In this document: piece after piece, positions 57,190 to 64,000 of the stretch
Layout: every line of letters starts with the position of its first letter
Position numbering within the stretch: position 1 is the stretch's first letter
Assembly: GCA_002682825.1 (NCBI GenBank)
Contig: NOKP01000001.1
Span: 3,537,296-3,601,295, forward strand
Reading direction: 5' to 3'
From: Neonectria sp. B-13
Lineage: Eukaryota > Ascomycota > Sordariomycetes > Hypocreales > Nectriaceae
DNA length: 64,000 bases
Notes under the pieces: model-generated
What the model saw: the letters and a program-made list of their open reading frames with translations, nothing else
Database searches by the model: none
Told to the model about the DNA's origin: nothing
Made by a program: the position numbers and the translations under genes

Positions 57190-57650
57190 TCATGAATCTG
57201 CCGAGATGTACATAACTGGAATACTGTCGTCAGTCGGGCAAGTCTTATGAATCGAGACCGAGTGCACTCACCGTTGTTTCCTCTCACAAACGCATCACCG
57301 TAATCCCGACGCTTCGTGCCGTTGACATACTCGGCTGTCTTTTCGAGTGCAATGTTCATGTAGCCGTCCACGGACTGGAGCTCGCCTGCTACGCTGTCAG
57401 CCTTGTGTGTCTCATATACTCCTCCTACCCCTCCCTCGCAAGACTGCGGGCTTATGGCATGGCGCAGTAGAGCGCGGCCCAGCCCCGCCATGGCCTCAAG
57501 ATGGACGGGTTGACGGAGGAAAGCGCATCACCACGTACCCTTGTAGACGACGCCCGAGTTGAGCTTGACGGTGACGGGGTTGCCGATGATGTCGCCCAGG
57601 AAGCTCGAAGGGTCCTTGCCCTCGCCCTGCGAAATAGCTCCGTTCTCCAT
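57190..57650 (-). CDS. LSM6: U6 snRNA-associated Sm-like protein LSm6
   Basis: Predicted 83 aa; exons 57650-57539, 57385-57272 and 57215-57190, all joins in frame. LSm6 is one of the seven ring subunits of LSm2-8 (U6 snRNA 3' end, nucleus) and LSm1-7 (mRNA decapping, cytoplasm). The Sm1 motif spans PSSFLGDIIGNPVTVKLNSGVVYKG, split by intron 1, then ELQSVDGYMNIALE with the RNA-contacting DGYMN. Sm2 is DAFVRGNN-VMYISA, made by splicing exon 3 (26 nt, using the acceptor before TTATGTAC). Length is as expected (yeast about 86). Head-to-head with the RAD60-like gene, 479 bases apart. Confidence 0.96.
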
Positions 57651-58129
57651 GGTGGTGGCGGGGGGGTTTGATAGAAATCGGTTAGGCGGCGGTGTTGGTT
57701 GGAGGAGTGTTTTTGTCAAGGTCTGGGTGAGCTTCCCTCCGATGAGATTTGATGCCTTGCGGTGCTGATAAGATTGGACTAATTGCGGGGGAGGCTCGCA
57801 CTGTGAGGCTCTTCGCCCCCCGTGAAGCCCCCTAAGGGGCCGTGTTAGTGACTTATGGCGGGGGGCTTTAGTGCTGTCTGGGCGCTGTGTTTTCCTCCGA
57901 CCACACTGGGAAATCCCACTTTCAAGCGCGTAAAGCAACCCCGATCAACCCACTTCTCGCAACTCGGCCAGCGCGCATCATCACCTCGTCCGTTTGCGAC
58001 GAGCCACCTCAGTGGCCTCCTCTTATCGCTTCTGTGCGCTCTGTGCTCAATTTGCCTATAGCCCGCATCGCTCCGGCGTGTGATTGAACTGCTACAATCC
58101 TCCCATTCCCCGACTAACTGGTCTCCGCG
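57651..58129. promoter_or_regulatory. Divergent promoter, LSM6 / RAD60-like gene
   Basis: 479 bases between two start codons. No TATA box seen; it contains GC-rich stretches. Confidence 0.5.
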
Positions 58130-59658
58130 ATGGCCGATGACATGATGGCGTCGTCGCCGCCAAGGAAGAAGAAGCTCCCCTTCAAGCCAACCGCCCTGCG
58201 CCGCAGTGCAGCGAAGCACGCGCCCGTTGCAGAAACCAAGGGCAGTGACGATGACGGCCTGAGCCTATTCCGCCGGGCCAAGGAGATGGCACCCATCGTC
58301 GCCGCGGATCGCGAAAGGCGCATGAAGCGGGCGCTCAAGCACCGCGAGCTGGAGACAAAGACAAGGGACGAGGAGCGGCGCTCGTCGGCGGGAGAGAAGC
58401 GACCATTTGAGGAAGACGATGAACCAGTCTTCAGCGGGGAGCCACACTCAGACGGCATTGAACTACAAGCGAATGATGTTGAAAGCAACCAGGCCGTGGA
58501 GGAGCCCGCAACCCAGAAGGGAGATGATCGTGCTAGGTTCGCATATCCGTGCCCTTTGTCGTGAGTGTCAACTAAGAACCATATAGTGAACTGGTCACCC
58601 CTCCGCCGTCCAAACGATCGAGGCTCAGCTCCGGGTCCTCTAAGAAGCCAAGCAATAGTATCGAAGCAGCCGAAGACGTCTCCGACGCCTCGCCATCGAC
58701 CGGGCGCTTCCGATCCCGCCGCACCGATCCCGAATCCCCAATTCGCCGACCCCAAAACGACAGGAGCTTCGCTCTCAGCAGTGCCCCCGTGATTTCCATC
58801 GACTCCGACGATGAGTCCGAGGATATCAAACCCGAAGCCGCCTTCCTAAGCCATCGCAGCACCAGCAGCATCGAGATCCTGAATTCGGACTCGCTACAGC
58901 CATCGCCGCCACCGCCCGAGGACGATGAGTTCGCGGAGTACGTGCGCAGGGCTGAGCAACGCGCGAGGGATCAGGCACTGCTTCGGTCGGCGGACGATGG
59001 CTCGCAGGCGAAGGAAACGACCAAGATTTTTGTGTCATCGACGCTTCCAGGGTCACATCCAATCCTCGTCAAGTTCCTATTCGACAAACCCCTTCGCTTA
59101 GTCCGAGAATCGTGGATCGCACTTCAAGGCCAGAAGGGTGTCCATATCCCCGTGGACCAGAAAGACGACGTGATTCTTACCTGGCGACGCCAGAAAATCT
59201 ACAACTACTCGACACTCCTCAGTCTCGGTATCCGGTCCCAAGCAGACGGGCGCCTCGTCGCAAACAGCCACTCCGCCGACGGTCTTATGGAATCCCGCAC
59301 CAGGGTGCACATGGAAGCCTGGACGCCAGAGTCCTTCCAGGAGATGGAGCTCGAAGAGGAGATGCGCCGGAGGCGCGATGCCGGCGACCTACCGGACGAG
59401 GATACCGTCTCCGAGCCCTCGGCGCCCGAGGTCAAGATCAAGATCATCCTGAAGGCGCGGGACCTTGAGGACGTCAAGCTGACAGTCCGCCCGGAGACAA
59501 CAATCGAGACGCTGGTGACAGGGTTCCGCACGCAGCGCGACGTTCCTGCCAGTCAGGAGGTCAGCCTGTGGTTTGACGGCGACAGGCTCGAGGAGCATGT
59601 GACGATGGATGAAGCTGATATCGATGACATGGACACGATTGAAGTGCACATTAAGTGA
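58130..59658 (+). CDS. RAD60/Esc2/NIP45-type SUMO-like-domain protein
   Basis: Predicted 492 aa; exons 58130-58536 and 58587-59658. These proteins support recombination repair and SUMO pathways with SMC5/6 (family knowledge). The N-terminal half is disordered and basic (SSPPRKKKLPFKP) with acidic runs. A VISIDSDDESED stretch near residue 220 is a SUMO-interacting-motif candidate (hydrophobic core plus acids). Two ubiquitin-like domains follow: the first from KIFVSSTLPGSHPILVKFLF, the second from VKIKIILKARDLEDVKLTV, with SLWFDGDRLEEHVTMDEADI and the end DTIEVHIK, lacking a Gly-Gly tail as in RAD60. The start ATG opens MADDMMASSPPRKKK. Confidence 0.9.
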
Positions 59659-60207
59659 TCAGCGAGTATAGTCGATTTTATAAGGATGTGAGGATGGATG
59701 GCTTTCTTGAGCGGAGGAAGTGTGAAAGGATATGATACCCAGGAATACGAAATATGATTGCACCTTTATTTGATATACATCCTAACTTATCCCGTGCAAT
59801 GTGAGCCGGATATGGAAGGAAATTGTCTTGGCCATTGTCTAAAGCTGATCTGGCTCAAGGTACCCATGACACAGAACACGACCAAGAATAGAGAAACATG
59901 GTTGGGTATGAAAAAGTAAAATAACGCCTCTATTGACCAGGACCGCCTCAGCAGATTCGCCATGGCCTGATACCACGTAGCGAACTGGGGACTATGCGCC
60001 CATAGAATATTACACATTGAAAATGCTGCTCATCAAGTCGCCAAGTGTGGCAGCAGTGTCTCCCATGTTTCGAGCAATCAACCATACGCCAACAACGCCA
60101 ACGATAGTCCATCTAGCATTTACTATAAGCCATGTATGAATTGTCCGCGCCCTTCTTTCCAGCCGTAGTCGTTAATGCATGTTCCGGAGCGAGATCCAGA
60201 ATCATTT
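59659..60207. other. Convergent intergenic region
   Basis: About 550 bases between the RAD60-like stop and the sirtuin stop. A 76-codon minus frame inside has no domain. Confidence 0.6.
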
Positions 60208-62091
60208 CTAAGTATGAAGTAGTGAACGCATGCCCGAGGGCACCGACTTGGGAGAGATGGTCTCCAATTGACCAGTCGTCTTGGTCGGGGTCGCAGGAGA
60301 GCCTAAGCTGATGTCGTCGGTCTTGGCTTCGCTCGACTCGCGCTTGAAGAGGAAGTTCTCTTGCGAGTTCCTTCTCGGGGGACGCAGATCGGGGAGCACG
60401 AAAATGTCATCGGGTCCAGCCTTGACAGCTGAGGATCCGTTTGCAGCCATGTCCGCACCGCCGAACTTCTTTCCCACGGGACGGCTTGCCAGGTTCTTGA
60501 CTGCCTTGAACGGCATAACCGTCTTCTTGGGCGGGTTCGTCTTGGGTTTGGCAGGTTGCTTGGGTTTGCGAGCGCGGGGCTTGGTTGCCTTGGCTGGCTT
60601 GTCGGCGTCGGGCTGCTTGCCACCAAATGGAATCTTGGTCTGCTTCGACTTGCTGGGTCTCTTGGTGGCCGCAATCCTGGGGCTAGCGCTCGGGGTCGGG
60701 ATGCCCTGCATCTGCCCGACCTGCCTTGGCTTGGCTGCGTGCTGCGATTCGGTGTCGGAATGGGGTTGGCTCGAGGGGATGTTGACGGCGAAGGTGGACT
60801 TGCTGCGGCGCTCCTGACTCTCAAGATCCTCTTCTTGCGATACCAAGTAGTCGTCGCCAATGGTGCAATCCCAGGGGGGTAGGGCGGCCAGGCGGGCGAC
60901 ATTATCGCACTTGGAGCGCACAACAATGTCCCAGCAATCCTTGAAGTCGGCGCCCTTGGGCTCCGAATCAACGTTGATCCAGACCGTGAGGCCATTCTTC
61001 CGCCCACGGGTCACCTGACACATTTCCTTGACCAGCCTGCGAGTTCCGGGGACCTTCAGGGTGGTTCCGACGACCAGGACAGCGTCCGGACGCGTCTTGA
61101 GGTCGGCGCTGGAGACATTGCCGATGGCCTCCTCATCCGGGTTGTACTCGTTGTAGAGGACAAATCGAGGACGCAGCCTCCCAATGCCGTGGCTGCGCTT
61201 TCCAGCATGGGCCGTGCGGACCTCGTCATCCACCTCACAAGTCCGGCAAAGTGGGGCCTCTGGGCCGTCGAAAACCTCGCCATTGAAGGGCTCAAGCTGG
61301 TTGCACTTGGTGCAGACCATCTTTTCCAGGCCGCCGTGCAGCTGGATCGTGGCTGGCCAGGGGCCCTTTGGGTTTAGGGGAACATTGGTGGCCAGAGGCT
61401 TCATGGACGTGTCGATGCAGTCGATGTTTTGCGAGTACAGACGCAATAGGCGGCCTTCCTGTGCCAGGGACGCTAGCAGGTGGTGAAAGGGAGTAGGCTT
61501 TGCCGTCTGCGTCATCTGTGCCATCTCCCTGACCATGGCGTGGAAAGACTGCGTCGACGCATCGTGCTTGTAAACGGAGGCATCGAAAAGGTGCTTGCCG
61601 GATCCCTTGAGTTTGTGTTGGCTCTTGGCGGTAGCGAACATGCCGGTGGACGAGCGGAAGTCCGGAATGCCTGCTGACACGGAGATGCCAGCGCCGGCGA
61701 TGACAACAATCTTCTTCTTCTTGCGGAGGGCGGCAACGAGCCTCTCCATGCGCCGACTGTCCTCGGGGCTAAACTCGCTGTCGGGTTTGGCGAGATCTAA
61801 ATACTCGGTAGTACGCTCTTTCGGGGGCGTGATCCTCCGCCTCTTTGCCGGGGGAGGACCGTCGGCGGCAGCGTCGAGTTTTCTGCGAAGGTGGTCGTCA
61901 TCGTAGACGGGGTCGCCCAACTTGACGGGGGACTGGGTGCCTGACCCAGTGGTGGAGGATGGGGAGGGATAGCGGTTCGTCGGGTCAGGCATGTCGGGAG
62001 ATGAAGGCAAGGAGGGTGTTTTGGAGAGGTTTGACAGCGGCGACGAGGGCGCTGGGCTTGCCGGAGCCGACAAGGGGCTCGAGGTGTCCAT
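60208..62091 (-). CDS. NAD-dependent deacetylase, Hst3/Hst4-type sirtuin
   Basis: Intronless, 627 aa from the ATG at 62091 (MDTSSPLSAPASP); an in-frame ATG at 62247 would add 52 residues that look like leader. Hst3/Hst4 deacetylate histone H3 Lys56 in chromatin and limit genome instability (family knowledge). The sirtuin core begins at about residue 125: GAGISVSAGIPDFRS (133-147), YSQNIDCID, catalytic His at about 251 in LHGGLEK, zinc cysteines in CTKC and CRTC, then RPRFVLYNEYNP, VVGTTLKVPG and the NVDSEP region. The flanks are disordered; the C-terminal tail is Lys/Pro-rich (KPKQPAKPKTNPPKK) with QTKIPFGG, a PIP-box-like QTxIxF sequence (speculative). Confidence 0.93.
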   Translation of the reverse strand: MDTSSPLSAPASPAPSSPLSNLSKTPSLPSSPDMPDPTNRYPSPSSTTGSGTQSPVKLGDPVYDDDHLRRKLDAAADGPPPAKRRRITPPKERTTEYLDLAKPDSEFSPEDSRRMERLVAALRKKKKIVVIAGAGISVSAGIPDFRSSTGMFATAKSQHKLKGSGKHLFDASVYKHDASTQSFHAMVREMAQMTQTAKPTPFHHLLASLAQEGRLLRLYSQNIDCIDTSMKPLATNVPLNPKGPWPATIQLHGGLEKMVCTKCNQLEPFNGEVFDGPEAPLCRTCEVDDEVRTAHAGKRSHGIGRLRPRFVLYNEYNPDEEAIGNVSSADLKTRPDAVLVVGTTLKVPGTRRLVKEMCQVTRGRKNGLTVWINVDSEPKGADFKDCWDIVVRSKCDNVARLAALPPWDCTIGDDYLVSQEEDLESQERRSKSTFAVNIPSSQPHSDTESQHAAKPRQVGQMQGIPTPSASPRIAATKRPSKSKQTKIPFGGKQPDADKPAKATKPRARKPKQPAKPKTNPPKKTVMPFKAVKNLASRPVGKKFGGADMAANGSSAVKAGPDDIFVLPDLRPPRRNSQENFLFKRESSEAKTDDISLGSPATPTKTTGQLETISPKSVPSGMRSLLHT

Positions 62092-64000
62092 GGTGTTGGA
62101 GAGAGATTCCAGGTTACGGCGAGGGAGAATAGAATCAAGGACCAAGGGCACCGGGCGGAAGTCGAAAGGAGTGACGAAGGAGACGCGGCTAGAACATGGC
62201 GGTACGGCGAGTAGTTGGGTCGAGTTGCGAGGTGGGCGAGGCGGCAAAAGGCGCAGGCCGTGGAAAAGGCGAGGTGCGTGAGTAATAGGTCCGAGGGTGA
62301 TTGCGTTTGCGTGTGCGTGTGTGTGAGTGTGGTTTACGCGTGTGGGTGAAGAGATTGTAACGGAGATGTGAGGGAGAAGTCAAGAAGGGAAGGAATCCGG
62401 ATGACAACAACCTAATTAACAACAGCCAACCTAGCGACCAGCTACCAGCGACCGGCCGGAAACGAGAGAGAGAGAGAGAGAGTGAGATGCCGGGCGGTTC
62501 TCGATCGGCAGGCGGAGTCGGGGGGGAGTAGCGCGAAGGTAGTATTAAGACCAGCAAAGCACCGCGGCACCACAGAATTCACCTTGACCCAAGTCCTCAA
62601 GGTACGGCTGCGACTGCGGCTTGGGCTGGACTCCAGACAAAGGCCAGTCAGTGCCTCGAAACCAGGTCTGACTGGCCCCAACTGGTTCGACGCGGGACTC
62701 GGAAGAGCCACAGGGGTAGACCAGACAGACTAGACTCTAGACAGAGAGACATGGAAGAAGTGCGGTCGCACCTTGAGCACCCGGGGGACCCCTGAACCAG
62801 TGGCCCACCTCCTCCACTCCCAGCACCCGCAACAACCTGCGTGCGTGCGCTGTTTGTTGATATTTGGCCAACTCATATCCCGGCCGGTGTTTTGACCCAT
62901 CCGTGTGGATGGGATGATGGGCGGATGCGAGGTTGAGCTGTTCCCCGGGCCGGATCACCGACTAATCGTCATCCTCCGTCGCAGGTCCAACAATGACTTG
63001 TTGTTTGTTATTCACTGTTCATACTAACTACAGCATGGACTAACCAAGCTCCAGACTACGTACAGCCAGGTCCTTCGAAAGACGACAGCCCCATCTCAAA
63101 GGAAGACAAACCCGTCAGCACGCACAGCAGTCATCCTTCCATCAGGCAGAAAGCACAAAGGGCTGCCATCCATCCCGAGTCCATCTGACGTGCATTGCCT
63201 TATTCCGCCACTGGCGGGCACAATTTGGCTAATTGGCTCCCGCCATTGATCTTAGAGCCCGGCCTGGTACACCGTACTATGTACTTCACACGGCATAGTA
63301 GTCCTGCATGCATGCAAAGGACAGCCTTCCTAAGGTCAAAGGGGCAAACTCTTTTCCTGGTTTTGAGGCAGAGCCAAACAAACAAAAACGCCCCCGCCCA
63401 CAAACATCACATGCTTGAAGTGGCGATTGCTGAACTCTTTCGTCGTTGAGGAGTCCCTCGATGGTACTTAGTCCAAAAATAGGCCCTTTGGAGATCTAAC
63501 ATGATGTAAGAAAATGAAGCACCGCGGGCGCTTACCCGGTTTGACTGTTGTGTAGGTACCGCACTCTCGGGGGGAAATGCCACATCTAAAACAATCACGG
63601 CCAACAGGAACACCATCAATGACTGATTCCATGCGGCTGTGAAGATCATCAATGCACCTACTGCCGAGGAAGTCTTGGCGTTCCGGTACATGCATGAACC
63701 TGCATCGATCACCAGTATGCTAATAAGCGGGCTCGTCTCGGGTCTCGGTACGTACCTACTAGGGATTCAACCTCGACAACCTCGATTGAACGCCAACATC
63801 ATCTCACCACCCCATGACCTACGTAGACTTCTTTATCCTATCATGGCGATAGAACCCATACTCCAGTGCAAAGGCTAACCCCTGGAAGTATTTTGCGGGG
63901 AATCTGGCCATGTTCTTTTAGAGAACGTCTATTGTTCGTCGGAACCCCCGTTCCCGCTACGGAGGTTCCGCCCATGGACTTTGCTACTCTCTGAGATGCA
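62092..64000. other. Region without a supported gene at the right edge
   Basis: It includes the sirtuin leader, a GA microsatellite at about 62465-62482, and short open frames on both strands (the longest about 101 codons near 63407-63712, minus). None has a domain or supported splicing. Confidence 0.5.
62465..62482. repeat. GA dinucleotide microsatellite
   Basis: About nine tandem GA units upstream of the sirtuin gene. Confidence 0.7.

Noticed and set aside
63407..63878. Open frames of 101 (minus) and 79 (plus) codons near the right edge
   Set aside because: Both short, overlapping, without domain or splice support; could be revisited with sequence beyond 64000.

Overview
The window is nuclear DNA of a filamentous ascomycete, most likely a Sordariomycete. 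Genes are split by short introns (about 50-200 nt) with GTATGT/GTAAGT-type donors and CTAAC/CTGAC branch sites. The protein set is typical of Pezizomycotina. Intergenic DNA is rich in microsatellites and ACCTACCT-type motifs. Exon structures were assembled by hand from splice signals and reading-frame continuity; every multi-exon model below sums to a whole number of codons, except the gene cut by the left edge. No rRNA, convincing tRNA, CRISPR, prophage or intact transposon was seen.

Left part (1-20 kb): a conserved disordered fungal protein truncated by the left edge (minus); a gene-free stretch; an RRM/glycine-rich RNA-binding protein (plus) convergent with a ChaC-type gamma-glutamylcyclotransferase (minus) that appears to contain a 5-nt exon; a penta-EF-hand protein (plus); a metallo-beta-lactamase-like protein (minus); about 5 kb without a supported gene; and a C2H2/RING-like zinc-finger protein (plus).

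Middle (20-43 kb): a dense housekeeping block holds a Tls1/HCA59 splicing-associated protein (minus), a five-exon acylphosphatase (plus), the spliceosomal helicase PRP16 (minus) and the WD-repeat protein PWP1 (plus, head-to-head with PRP16). A 4-kb empty region leads to a serine-rich fungal protein. Then come a class I terpene synthase (plus), a membrane-anchored CE4 deacetylase-like protein with altered motifs (minus), a protein with an N-terminal RDYSRQDF repeat (plus), a cystathionine gamma-synthase/beta-lyase family enzyme (minus) and a small disordered fungal protein (minus).

Right part (43-64 kb): a single-pass membrane protein; a 13-exon SNF2/RING helicase convergent with a 1,153-residue NLR-like protein (DUF7708-like, NACHT, zinc fingers, ankyrins), the most accessory-looking part of the window; a TATA-driven SAM methyltransferase; LSM6 head-to-head with a RAD60/Esc2-type SUMO-like-domain protein; and an Hst3/Hst4-type sirtuin. 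The last 1.9 kb shows no supported gene.

Functional themes: RNA processing (RRM protein, Tls1-like, PRP16, LSM6, PWP1), genome maintenance (RAD60-like, sirtuin, SNF2/RING helicase), glutathione/sulfur metabolism (ChaC, PLP enzyme), secondary metabolism (terpene synthase) and self/non-self recognition (NLR). The strongest leads are the NLR, the ChaC microexon, the terpene synthase with a frame-preserving intron, and the RDYS-repeat protein.
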